Source: Cupriavidus lacunae
Lineage (GTDB): Bacteria; Pseudomonadota; Gammaproteobacteria; Burkholderiales; Burkholderiaceae
Direction of reading: 5' to 3'
Assembly: GCF_003353055.1 (NCBI RefSeq)
Contig: NZ_QKWJ01000031.1
Coordinates: 17,091 to 81,090 of the forward strand
Length of the DNA: 64,000 nt
A program made the translations under genes and the position numbers. Within the stretch, counting starts at the first letter, position 1. Each line of letters begins with the position of its first letter. Positions 1 to 9,057 of this stretch are shown here, piece by piece. The notes beneath the pieces were generated by a model. That model searched no databases, was not told where the DNA came from, and saw nothing but the letters and a program-made list of their open reading frames with translations.

Positions 1-1722
<1,722 letters not shown>

Positions 1723-1748
1723 TTTCTTTCGTCCGCGCCTTGTGAAAG

Positions 1749-1778
1749 AACCCGCCTCTTCGGAGGTGGGTTTTTTTT
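1749..1778 (+). terminator. Rho-independent terminator of pckG
   Basis: Eight-base-pair stem CCCGCCTC/GAGGTGGG (one G-U pair) closed by a TTCG tetraloop and followed by eight T residues, 26 bases after the pckG stop. Confidence 0.9.
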
Positions 1779-1860
1779 GGGGGCTGCCTGGGTAGTCGCT
1801 AGGCGGGTGGGTGTCGCGCTTGGCGGGCGTGGCTGCGCAGCCCCGCTGGTCAATCGCACC

Positions 1861-2538
1861 TTACCCCCCCTCACTATCCCCCAACGTCTCCACCGCATAC
1901 TTCACCAGCCCGGCGCGCCCCTCGATCCCCAGCTTGCGCTTGAGGTTTAGCCGGTGCGTCTCGACCGTGCGCACCGACACCCCCAGCTGCGCCGCGATCT
2001 CCTTGTTGGCCAGGCCGCGCCCGATGCCGCGCAGGATATCGCGCTCGCGTGGCGTCAGCGCGTCCAGCGGGCCGGCCGCAGGGCTCTGCTCGGCCATGCC
2101 GCGGGCAATCCGGGCGCTGTAGAACACGCGCCCGGCCAGCACCGACTGGATCGCCGCCATCAGCTCGTCGGCCGGCGCATCCTTGAGCACATAGCCGCGC
2201 GCGCCCGCGCGCACCGCCTGCCGCACGTATTCCAGGTTGTCGTGCATCGACACGATCAGGACGGCCAGTTCGGGATAGCGGTCGTGCAAGGCCGCCGCCA
2301 GGGCAATGCCGCCCATGCCGCGCATGCCGATATCGGTAATGACCAGGTCAGGCAGCTCGGCGCTGGCGGCGCGGCCCAGCCATGCCAGCGCGGCTTCGCC
2401 GTCGTCGGCTTCGCCCACCACGCGCAGGCCGGGCTGCAGCGCCAGGTGCATGCGCATGCCGTCGCGCACCAGCGCGTGGTCGTCGATCAGCAATACGCGG
2501 GCGGGTACGTCGGTGGTGTCGGAAAAAAGCTGGGTCAT
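1861..2538 (-). CDS. NarL/FixJ-type response regulator (partner of the Cache kinase)
   Basis: 225-aa DNA-binding response regulator. The receiver domain has the acidic pocket (VLLIDDHAL), the phosphoacceptor Asp in LVITDIGMRG and the conserved Lys in YVLKDAP. The C-terminal half has a LuxR-type helix-turn-helix (LTPRERDILRGIGRG and VRTVETHRLNLKRKLG). The ATG at 2538 is chosen because it overlaps the upstream kinase stop by four bases (ATGA), the usual sign of translational coupling; the frame stays open further upstream but only as kinase shadow. The pair lies divergently next to cstA, so regulation of cstA by extracellular carboxylates is a reasonable inference, similar in logic to E. coli BtsS/BtsR and btsT. 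The target is not proven. Confidence 0.93.
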   Translation of the reverse strand: MTQLFSDTTDVPARVLLIDDHALVRDGMRMHLALQPGLRVVGEADDGEAALAWLGRAASAELPDLVITDIGMRGMGGIALAAALHDRYPELAVLIVSMHDNLEYVRQAVRAGARGYVLKDAPADELMAAIQSVLAGRVFYSARIARGMAEQSPAAGPLDALTPRERDILRGIGRGLANKEIAAQLGVSVRTVETHRLNLKRKLGIEGRAGLVKYAVETLGDSEGG

Positions 2539-3941
2539 GACTGCGAGGATCCTGCCGATACGGCATCGTGCGCAATGGCCGCCGGCCTGGCCAGCGGCAG
2601 CGAGGCGACGATCTGGGTGCCGCCCATGCCGGAAATGATGTCGAACTGCCCGCACAGCGCGGCGATGCGCTCGCGCAGGTTGCGCAGGCCGATGCCGCGC
2701 TGCGGGTCTTCCTGCATGCGCGCCACGTCGAAGCCATGCCCGTCGTCGCGCACGGTGAGGCGCGTGGCATCGGCATCGAAGGCCAGCGACACCGCGACCC
2801 GGCGCGCGCCGGCATGGCGCTCGACGTTGGTCAGCGCTTCCTGGGCGATGCGGAACAACGCCGTGGCCTGTTCGTCGGGCAGCTCGCGCGCGATGCCGCC
2901 CTGGGTCACCGTGATTTCCAGCCCGCTGCCACCCTGCATCTCGCGCGCCAGGTGCTGGAGCGCGGCGAACAGGCCCAGGTCGTCGAGCAGGGCCGGGCGC
3001 AGGTTGCGCGCCACGCGCCGCACTTCATTGAAGACGGTGTCGAGCCGGTTCAGCGCCATGCCCAGCACCGGCGCCACCGCGGCGCCTTCGGCCGGCGCCA
3101 GGCGCAGGCGGTTGGTGGCGGTTTCCAGCACCAGCTTGACCGATACCAGCAGCTGGCTGATGCCGTCGTGCAGCTCGCGCGACAGCCGGGCGCGCTCGTC
3201 TTCCTGCGACTGCACCACGCGCTGGGCCAGCTGGCGCAGCTTGGCATCGGCCTCGCGGTGTTCGCTGACGTTAAGCGCCAGCCCGCTGGCGGCGACCAGC
3301 AGGATGCTGATGGCGGCGATCACGCCGATCCAAGCCATCGTTTCGCGGATGTCGGTCTCGGCGCGGGCGTCGAGCTGACGCAGCGTGCGCTCCACGTCAT
3401 CCAGGTAGATGCCGGTGCCGAGCATCCAGCCCCATTCGGGCACCGCCACCACATAGCCGAGCTTGGGCGCCAGCTGCTGTGACGACGGCTTTTTCCACAG
3501 GTAGCGCACCGCGCCGCCACCGGCCTTGGCCGCGGCAATCAGTTGCTGGATGGTGAGGGCGCCCTGCGGATCGCGCAGCGTCCACAGGTCCTGGCCGACC
3601 AGCTCGGGCTGGCGCGGGTGCATCAGGTTGCGGCCCTGCAGGTCGTACAGGAAGAAGTAGCCGTCGCGGCCGTAGTCCAGCCGCGCGAGGGCGTCCATTG
3701 CCGCCTGGCGCGTGGCGGCGTCGCCGCGGCCGGAACGCACCAGCGGCGCGATCGCGCTCTGCGCCAGTTCTACGTAGTGGCGCAGCTCGGTTTCCTTGCT
3801 CTGCAGGTAGGCCGCCTCGACCAGGGCGCGCTCGTGCCGGGCGAGCTGGGTGGCCTGGAAACGCACGGCGAATGCGATGCCGAGCATGGCCACCGCAAGG
3901 GGCGCCACGGCAAGCAACAGGATCTTCTGGCGGAGTTTCAT
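2535..3941 (-). CDS. Cache-domain sensor histidine kinase
   Basis: 468-aa inner-membrane sensor kinase. An N-terminal membrane segment (KILLLAVAPLAVAMLGIAF) is followed by a periplasmic single-Cache sensor (YGRDGYFFLYDLQGRNLMHP, typical of carboxylate-binding sCache domains). A second membrane segment lies near residue 210 (WIGVIAAISILLVAASGLAL). The cytoplasmic part has a HisKA_3 dimerisation box with phosphoacceptor His (LSRELHDGISQLL) and a HATPase domain (NVERHAGA, DDGHGFD, GIGLRNLRERI). The start at 3941 (MKLRQK) is preferred to the upstream in-frame codon because it begins directly with the charged residues before the membrane helix. It forms an operon with the response regulator (4-bp overlap) and is divergent from cstA. 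The ligand is unknown. Confidence 0.92.
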   Translation of the reverse strand: MKLRQKILLLAVAPLAVAMLGIAFAVRFQATQLARHERALVEAAYLQSKETELRHYVELAQSAIAPLVRSGRGDAATRQAAMDALARLDYGRDGYFFLYDLQGRNLMHPRQPELVGQDLWTLRDPQGALTIQQLIAAAKAGGGAVRYLWKKPSSQQLAPKLGYVVAVPEWGWMLGTGIYLDDVERTLRQLDARAETDIRETMAWIGVIAAISILLVAASGLALNVSEHREADAKLRQLAQRVVQSQEDERARLSRELHDGISQLLVSVKLVLETATNRLRLAPAEGAAVAPVLGMALNRLDTVFNEVRRVARNLRPALLDDLGLFAALQHLAREMQGGSGLEITVTQGGIARELPDEQATALFRIAQEALTNVERHAGARRVAVSLAFDADATRLTVRDDGHGFDVARMQEDPQRGIGLRNLRERIAALCGQFDIISGMGGTQIVASLPLARPAAIAHDAVSAGSSQS

Positions 3942-4335
3942 CTGGAGCGGGGGTAAACACCGACGCCGCGCAGGCGGCATGCCACCGTCGACTTGCGTAG
4001 TACTACACAGAAGTGCTGCGTAGTTACGCGCTTGTGCGGGGTTTGGCGGGTGTCAATACTACACGCCGAAAGCGCCGACGCCCCAGCAGGGCGCATGCGC
4101 CGACGCAGCTGGTGCACCATCCACACCCGGATGGTGCATCGCCTGCCTGCAAGACGAGATCCGGAAACGACGACACAACCGGGCGCGCAGCAGCATCCCC
4201 AGGAGACAGCCTCACCGCCGGATTGCCCCCGCTGCCCGCCCTCGGCGCACCTCCGCTGCCGATCCTGCCAGTTGCCTGTTACCAGTCCTTCGCCGCCGCA
4301 GGCTATCCATATCCCGGTCTGAGGAGACCTTCACT
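3942..4335. promoter_or_regulatory. Divergent control region between the Cache two-component system and cstA
   Basis: The 394-bp gap holds no convincing gene. It contains repeated half-sites TGYGTAGT: 3994-4001 and 4017-4024 on the plus strand, and 4002-4009 and 4058-4065 on the minus strand. The first two opposed sites form a near-perfect 16-bp palindrome (3994-4009), the kind of symmetric site NarL/LuxR-type regulators bind. Nearer cstA is a perfect 9-bp inverted repeat GCACCATCC/GGATGGTGC (4114-4137, six-base loop). A GAGGAG ribosome-binding site precedes the cstA ATG. Promoter boxes are not clear enough to call. Confidence 0.6.
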
Positions 4336-6408
4336 ATGAATCGCATCGGAGAACACCTGGTGTGGCTGGCCGTCGCCATCCTTGGCGCGTTTGCCTTCGG
4401 CACCGTCGCGCTGGCGCGCGGCGAGGCCGTCAGCGCGCTATGGATCGTGGTTGCCGCGCTCTGCATCTACCTGATCGCCTACCGCTACTACAGCCGCTTT
4501 ATCGCCGACAAGGTGATGCAGCTCGACCCCAAGCGCATGACCCCGGCCTGGCGCCATAACGACGGCCTGGACTACGTGCCCACCAACAAGGCGGTGCTGT
4601 TCGGCCACCACTTCGCCGCCATCGCCGGCGCCGGCCCGCTGGTCGGCCCCGTGCTGGCCGCGCAGATGGGATATATGCCGGGCATGCTGTGGATCCTGGC
4701 CGGGGTGGTGTTCGCCGGCGCGGTGCAGGACTTCATGGTGCTGTTCATCTCCACGCGCCGCGACGGCCGCTCGCTGGGCGACCTGGTCAAGTCGGAGATG
4801 GGCACGGTGCCGGGCATGATCGCGCTGTTCGGCTGCTTCATGATCATGATCATCATCCTGGCGGTGCTGGCGCTGATCGTGGTGAAGGCGCTGGCCGGCT
4901 CGCCGTGGGGAACCTTCACGGTGGCGGTGACGATTCCGATCGCGCTGTTCATGGGCATCTACACGCGCTACATCCGTCCGGGCCGCATCGGCGAGGTGTC
5001 GGTGATCGGCTTCGTGCTGCTGATGCTGGCCATCATCGGCGGCCAGTACGTGCATGAGAGCGCCGTGCTGGCGCCGCTGTTCACGTATGACGGCAAGGCC
5101 CTGACCTGGATGCTGATCATCTACGGCTTTATCGCCGCCGTGCTGCCGGTGTGGCTGCTGCTGGCGCCGCGCGACTACCTGTCGACCTTCCTGAAGATCG
5201 GCACCATCATCGCGCTGGCCATCGGCATCCTGATCGTCGCGCCGGAACTGAAGATGCCGGCTTTCACGCAGTTCGCCAAGGGCGGCGGGCCGGTGTGGTC
5301 GGGCAACCTATTCCCGTTCCTCTTTATCACCATCGCCTGTGGCGCCGTCTCGGGCTTCCACGCGCTGATCTCGTCGGGCACCACGCCCAAGCTGCTGGAA
5401 AACGAATCGCACGCGCGCTTCATCGGCTACGGCGCGATGCTGGCCGAGTCGTTCGTGGCCATCATGGCCCTGGTGGCCGCTTCGGTGATCGAGCCGGGCG
5501 TGTACTTCGCCATGAACAGCCCGGCTGCTGTGATCGGCACCACGCCGGACGCGGTGGCGCAGGTGGTTTCGACCTGGGGCTTCGTGATCACGCCCGACGT
5601 GCTGATCCAGACCGCCAAGGACGTCGGCGAGAACACCATCATCTCGCGCGCCGGCGGCGCACCGACGCTGGCCGTGGGCATCGCCCACATCCTGCACCAG
5701 GTGGTGGGCGGCCAGGCCATGATGGCGTTCTGGTACCACTTCGCCATCCTGTTCGAGGCACTCTTCATCCTGACCGCCGTCGATGCGGGCACCCGCGCCG
5801 GCCGCTTCATGCTGCAGGACCTGCTGGGCAGCTTCGTGCCTTCGCTCAAGCGCACCGACTCGCTGCCGGCCAACCTGATCGCCACCGCACTGACCGTGGC
5901 GGCCTGGGGCTACTTCCTGTACCAGGGCGTGGTCGACCCGCTGGGCGGCATCAACACGCTGTGGCCGCTGTTTGGCATCTCCAACCAGATGCTGGCTGCC
6001 GTGGCGCTGGTGCTGAGCACCTGCGTGCTGGTCAAGATGAAGCGCGGCCAGTACGCCTGGGTCACGCTGCTGCCGACCATCTGGCTGCTGGTCTGCACGC
6101 TGACCGCCGGCTGGCAGAAGCTGTTCGACGCCGATCCCAAGGTCAGCTTCCTGACCCATGCCTCGAAGTTCAGTGCCGCCATTGCCGAAGGCAAGGTGCT
6201 GGCCCCGGCCAAGTCGATCGAGCAGATGCAACGCATCGTCTTCAACGACTACCTGGACGCCGGCCTGTGCGCGCTGTTCATGTTCGTGGTGCTGTCGATC
6301 GTGGTCTACGGCTTCAAGACCGCGCTGCAGGCCCGCACGGCCAGCCGCCGCACCGACAGCGAAACGCCGTTCGAGCCGCTGCCGGCGGCCGCCTCGGCAC
6401 AATCCTGA
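4336..6408 (+). CDS. cstA: CstA-family carbon starvation / pyruvate transporter
   Basis: 690-aa polytopic inner-membrane protein of the CstA family, close to the 701 aa of E. coli CstA. The N-terminal CstA block is clear (YVPTNKAVLFGHHFAAIAGAGPL region near residues 80-105), followed by many hydrophobic segments to the C-terminus. Characterised members take up pyruvate or peptides during carbon limitation. The ATG at 4336 is preceded by GAGGAG at about eight bases. The next gene, ybdD, starts 14 bases after the stop, and cstA-ybdD is a conserved bacterial pair. Control by the divergent Cache kinase/regulator is inferred from gene order and the repeated sites between them. Confidence 0.95.
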   Translation: MNRIGEHLVWLAVAILGAFAFGTVALARGEAVSALWIVVAALCIYLIAYRYYSRFIADKVMQLDPKRMTPAWRHNDGLDYVPTNKAVLFGHHFAAIAGAGPLVGPVLAAQMGYMPGMLWILAGVVFAGAVQDFMVLFISTRRDGRSLGDLVKSEMGTVPGMIALFGCFMIMIIILAVLALIVVKALAGSPWGTFTVAVTIPIALFMGIYTRYIRPGRIGEVSVIGFVLLMLAIIGGQYVHESAVLAPLFTYDGKALTWMLIIYGFIAAVLPVWLLLAPRDYLSTFLKIGTIIALAIGILIVAPELKMPAFTQFAKGGGPVWSGNLFPFLFITIACGAVSGFHALISSGTTPKLLENESHARFIGYGAMLAESFVAIMALVAASVIEPGVYFAMNSPAAVIGTTPDAVAQVVSTWGFVITPDVLIQTAKDVGENTIISRAGGAPTLAVGIAHILHQVVGGQAMMAFWYHFAILFEALFILTAVDAGTRAGRFMLQDLLGSFVPSLKRTDSLPANLIATALTVAAWGYFLYQGVVDPLGGINTLWPLFGISNQMLAAVALVLSTCVLVKMKRGQYAWVTLLPTIWLLVCTLTAGWQKLFDADPKVSFLTHASKFSAAIAEGKVLAPAKSIEQMQRIVFNDYLDAGLCALFMFVVLSIVVYGFKTALQARTASRRTDSETPFEPLPAAASAQS

Positions 6409-6422
6409 AGCAGGAGCCCGCC

Positions 6423-6617
6423 ATGCTGGAACAACTCGGAACGATGGGGCGCTATCTCGGGCAGTCGCTGCGGCTGATGGTCGGCTTGCCCGACTACCAG
6501 ACCTATGTGGCGCACATGGAAAGCACTCACCCGGACCGCGCGCCGATGAGCTACGAGGAATTCTTCCGCGAGCGCCAGGAGGCACGCTACGGCGGCGGGC
6601 AGGGCAAGTGCTGCTGA
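6423..6617 (+). CDS. ybdD: YbdD/YjiX-family small protein (DUF466)
   Basis: 64-aa protein beginning MLEQLGTMGRYLGQ, with the family-typical segments GLPDYQTYVAHM and YEEFFRERQEARYG and a C-terminal CC pair. E. coli YbdD and YjiX are of almost the same length and are encoded directly after cstA and btsT, where they are needed for transporter function. Here it begins 14 bases after cstA behind the ribosome-binding site CAGGAG and ends just before a strong terminator, so the two genes form a complete two-gene transcription unit. Confidence 0.9.
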   Translation: MLEQLGTMGRYLGQSLRLMVGLPDYQTYVAHMESTHPDRAPMSYEEFFRERQEARYGGGQGKCC

Positions 6618-6648
6618 GCACACCCTGAGCGGCGCCGGCCGCAAAGCA

Positions 6649-6679
6649 GACAGGCGATCACATGATCGCCTGTCTTTTT
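6649..6679 (+). terminator. Terminator of the cstA-ybdD unit
   Basis: Twelve-base arms GACAGGCGATCA/TGATCGCCTGTC with a very short loop, followed by TTTTTATT. Confidence 0.9.
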
Positions 6680-6738
6680 ATTGAGTGTTGCGTTTTTGCC
6701 GCGCTTTTGTCGTGCACGGACACCGTTTCTGTGGAGGA

Positions 6739-6786
6739 TTACACGGCCTTACAGGTGGTTACAGCAAGGGCGCGGCTCCTTATCTA
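6739..6786 (+). promoter_or_regulatory. Promoter with three 10-bp-phased TTACA repeats
   Basis: TTACA occurs at 6739, 6749 and 6759, exactly ten bases apart. The last copy overlaps a possible -35 box GTTACA (6758-6763), 17 bases before a possible -10 box TATCTA (6781-6786), upstream of the glycine-zipper gene. Direct repeats with one-helical-turn spacing are the usual arrangement for OmpR/PhoB-class regulators; which regulator acts here is unknown. Confidence 0.45.
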
Positions 6787-6825
6787 CACTTGCGGCACAT
6801 CATGGCAATTAGAGGAAAAAAAGAT

Positions 6826-7272
6826 ATGACTCGCCATCCCGTTCGCAACCTGACCGTTGCTCTTGCCCTGGCGGCCTGCGCGCTGCCGGCGGTCGCGGGC
6901 GACATGAACAATGCCCTGGGCGGCGCTCTCGGCGGCGTCGCCGGTGCCGCAGTAGGCGGCGCGCTGGGCGGCAGCACCGGCGCAGTGATCGGTGGTGCAG
7001 TGGGCGGCGGCGCCGGTGGCGCAGTGACCTCCAACCGCCGCGAGCGCACCGGTGCCATCATCGGCGGCGCACTGGGCGGCGGTGCCGGCACCGCGGCTGG
7101 CAACGCGATGGGCGGCCGCACCGGCGGCCTGATCGGCGCCGGCCTGGGCGGCGGCGCGGGTGCGGCGCTGGGCGGCAACGTCTCGCGCAACAACTCGTAC
7201 GACGATGACCGCGGCTATTACAAGGGCGGCTACAAGCACAAGAAGCACAAGCACCACCACCACGACGACTAA
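6826..7272 (+). CDS. Exported glycine-zipper protein with His/Lys-rich tail
   Basis: 148-aa envelope protein of unknown function. The N-terminus is a signal sequence (VALALAACALPAVAG) with a possible lipobox LAAC at residues 15-18 and an alternative signal-peptidase-I site after AVA. Residues about 30-125 are glycine-zipper repeats (GGALGGVAGAAVGGALGG and similar), expected to insert in or pack against membranes. The C-terminus is strongly basic and histidine-rich (KHKKHKHHHHDD), which could bind metal. The start at 6826 is chosen because AGAGGA precedes it at the right spacing and the signal peptide begins there; the longer in-frame reading from 6685 has no such support. It has its own promoter and terminator and so looks monocistronic. 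Confidence 0.8.
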   Translation: MTRHPVRNLTVALALAACALPAVAGDMNNALGGALGGVAGAAVGGALGGSTGAVIGGAVGGGAGGAVTSNRRERTGAIIGGALGGGAGTAAGNAMGGRTGGLIGAGLGGGAGAALGGNVSRNNSYDDDRGYYKGGYKHKKHKHHHHDD

Positions 7273-7290
7273 GTCGCGGCTGAGCAGAAA

Positions 7291-7316
7291 GAACGGGCCC
7301 TAACGGCCCGTTTTTC
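7291..7316 (+). terminator. Terminator of the glycine-zipper gene
   Basis: Stem ACGGGCC/GGCCCGT with loop CTAAC followed by TTTTT. Confidence 0.88.
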
Positions 7317-7371
7317 ATTTGCGGCGTCTGGCATAATCAATCGCCAATGGTTGCGGACCCGCCGGCTGCAG

Positions 7372-7412
7372 AAACAAAGAAGCCCGCAACCGGAACCGGT
7401 GCGGGCTTCTTC
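7372..7412 (-). terminator. Terminator downstream of the repeat-peptide gene
   Basis: Ten-base-pair stem GAAGCCCGCA (7379-7388)/TGCGGGCTTC (7400-7409). On the minus strand it is followed by TTTGTTTC, so it fits as the terminator of the minus-strand gene ending at 7559; about 150 unremarkable bases lie between. Confidence 0.7.
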
Positions 7413-7558
7413 TCCAATAAAGTCGGAGAGGGCTGTGAAGCACTCTCCCAAGGACCTGTGGAGACCAGGTTAAAGCAGGCGGGGCCACCCAAGGGGAGGA
7501 TGTGGCCCCGGGACCGCGCGCTGCCGGACTGCCCGGGGAAGGCAGGCCCGAGCTGGCC

Positions 7559-7813
7559 TCAGAGGGGCGCGCGATCGGTAGTGGTGTCGTACTTGGCGCC
7601 TTCCGAGAAGGTGTCGAACTTGCCGGCGCGGGCGCCATCGGTGAAGGCATCGAACCTGCCGGCCTTGGCACCATCGGTGTACGGGTCAAACTTGCCCACC
7701 TTGGCGCCGTCGGAATACACGTCGAACTTGCCGTTCTTGGCAAAGGCCGGTGCGGCCGACAGGGCGGCGGCGAGGGTGGCGACAGCGATCAGGGCGTAAC
7801 GATTGGATTTCAT
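7559..7813 (-). CDS. Small exported protein with four 12-residue repeats
   Basis: 84-aa protein. A clear signal peptide (MKSNRYALIAVATLAAALS... cleaved after AFA) is followed by four tandem 12-residue units of consensus G-K-F-D-x-[YF]-[ST]-[DE]-G-A-K-x at residues about 28-75, then a short tail. The repeats carry regular Asp, Lys and aromatic positions, so a periplasmic role in binding a ligand, metal or peptide is conceivable, but I do not recognise the family function. AGAAGG precedes the ATG. It is divergent from the LysR gene at 8015. Translations of the opposite strand are open by composition only and are not genes. Confidence 0.75.
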   Translation of the reverse strand: MKSNRYALIAVATLAAALSAAPAFAKNGKFDVYSDGAKVGKFDPYTDGAKAGRFDAFTDGARAGKFDTFSEGAKYDTTTDRAPL

Positions 7814-8014
7814 GATTCAGACCTTCTTTTATTGCGTAGATGCCTGATTCGTCACTCCGACGACGGACTATGTTGCATTGCGGCATCCAATGGCTAGATA
7901 TTAGGCATTTCCCTCATATCAATAAATATCAGGATCCACAATGATTAGTTTTGATTCGAACAATAAAATAGGCTGATTACGTAAGAATTCAGCGCAGAAC
8001 CGGGAGACTGTGTC

Positions 8015-8962
8015 ATGGATCGCCTGCAATCGATGCGTGTGTTTTCCAAGGTTGTCGAACTGGGAAGCTTCGCGCGTGCAGCGCAGCAGCTGGAAATGTC
8101 CAACGCCGTGGTGACGCGCTACGTGGCCGACCTGGAGAGCCATCTCGGCACGCGGCTGCTCAACCGCACCACCCGCAGCCTGTCGCTGACCGACGCCGGC
8201 GAGACCTACCTGCAGCGCTGCCAGCAAATCCTGGAGGACGTGGAGGAGGCTGAAAGCGTGGTCACCGCGCGCAGCCAGTCGCTGTCCGGCACGCTGCGCC
8301 TGGTGACCCCGGTGATGTTCGGCCTGCACCTGCTGCCCGACTTGCTGGCGCGTTTCCAGCAGCTGTACCCGGACGTGGTGTTCGACGTGATCCTGTCGGA
8401 CCGCAACGTCGATATCGTCGAAGAAGGCCGCGACGTGGCCGTGATGCTGTCCGACCTGGGCCTGGGCTCGCACCTGGTGGCGCGCCCGCTGCTGTCGGCC
8501 GAGGTAATCCTGTGCGCGTCGCCGGGGTACGTGGCGGCGCACGCGCCGATCCGCCATGCGCACGAACTGAGCCACCACCGCTGCATCGCCATGCGCTTGC
8601 CCAATTCCGAGCACGAATGGACGCTGTTGGGCCCCGAGGGCGAGGTGACCGTGCCGATCCGCCCCGGGCTGATGTGCAGCAATGCCGAGCTGGCGCACCA
8701 GGCGGCGCTGGCCGACATGGGCGTGGCCATGCTGTCGTCCTACCTGGCACGGCCCAATATCGAGTCGGGCAAGCTGGTGCACGTGCTGCCGCAATACCAA
8801 TTACCGCGGCGCGATGTCAGCGTGGTCTACCCGAGCCGCAAATTCCTGCCGACCAAGGTGCGCGCCTTTATCGACTTCCTGCTCGAAGAAGGGCAGGTAC
8901 GGGGCAAGGAAGTGCAGCCGGCGCCGGCCGCCGGCCAGGGCGCGCAAGCCGTGCGCACCTGA
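8015..8962 (+). CDS. LysR-family transcriptional regulator
   Basis: 315-aa regulator with an N-terminal winged helix-turn-helix (residues about 1-60, MRVFSKVVELGSFARAAQQL and VVTRYVADLESHLGTRLL) and a LysR substrate-binding domain from about residue 90 (GTLRLVTPVMFGLHLLPDLL). The N-terminal pattern resembles the CrgA/DsdC-like subgroup common in beta-proteobacteria. The ATG at 8015 starts at the conserved MDRLQSM. It is divergent from the small repeat protein and convergent with topB. Its target is not indicated; the neighbouring repeat-peptide gene is the only divergent candidate. Confidence 0.92.
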   Translation: MDRLQSMRVFSKVVELGSFARAAQQLEMSNAVVTRYVADLESHLGTRLLNRTTRSLSLTDAGETYLQRCQQILEDVEEAESVVTARSQSLSGTLRLVTPVMFGLHLLPDLLARFQQLYPDVVFDVILSDRNVDIVEEGRDVAVMLSDLGLGSHLVARPLLSAEVILCASPGYVAAHAPIRHAHELSHHRCIAMRLPNSEHEWTLLGPEGEVTVPIRPGLMCSNAELAHQAALADMGVAMLSSYLARPNIESGKLVHVLPQYQLPRRDVSVVYPSRKFLPTKVRAFIDFLLEEGQVRGKEVQPAPAAGQGAQAVRT

Positions 8963-9010
8963 GTTGCCCGCCTGAGGCCCTGAGGCGGCCTACCTGAGGG
9001 ACGGCCCAAA

Positions 9011-9041
9011 GCAAAACGCCCGGCGATGCCGGGCGTTTTGC
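9011..9041. terminator. Bidirectional terminator between the LysR gene and topB
   Basis: Perfect 14-base arms GCAAAACGCCCGGC/GCCGGGCGTTTTGC around GAT. The A-tract and T-tract on either side let it work for both convergent genes. Confidence 0.9.
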
Positions 9042-9057
9042 CGTGACGCGCTGGCGC

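Noticed and set aside
7347..7799. 150-codon plus-strand frame opposite the repeat-peptide gene
   Set aside because: The minus-strand frame has a good signal peptide, repeats and ribosome-binding site; the plus-strand one does not and would start on a terminator hairpin.
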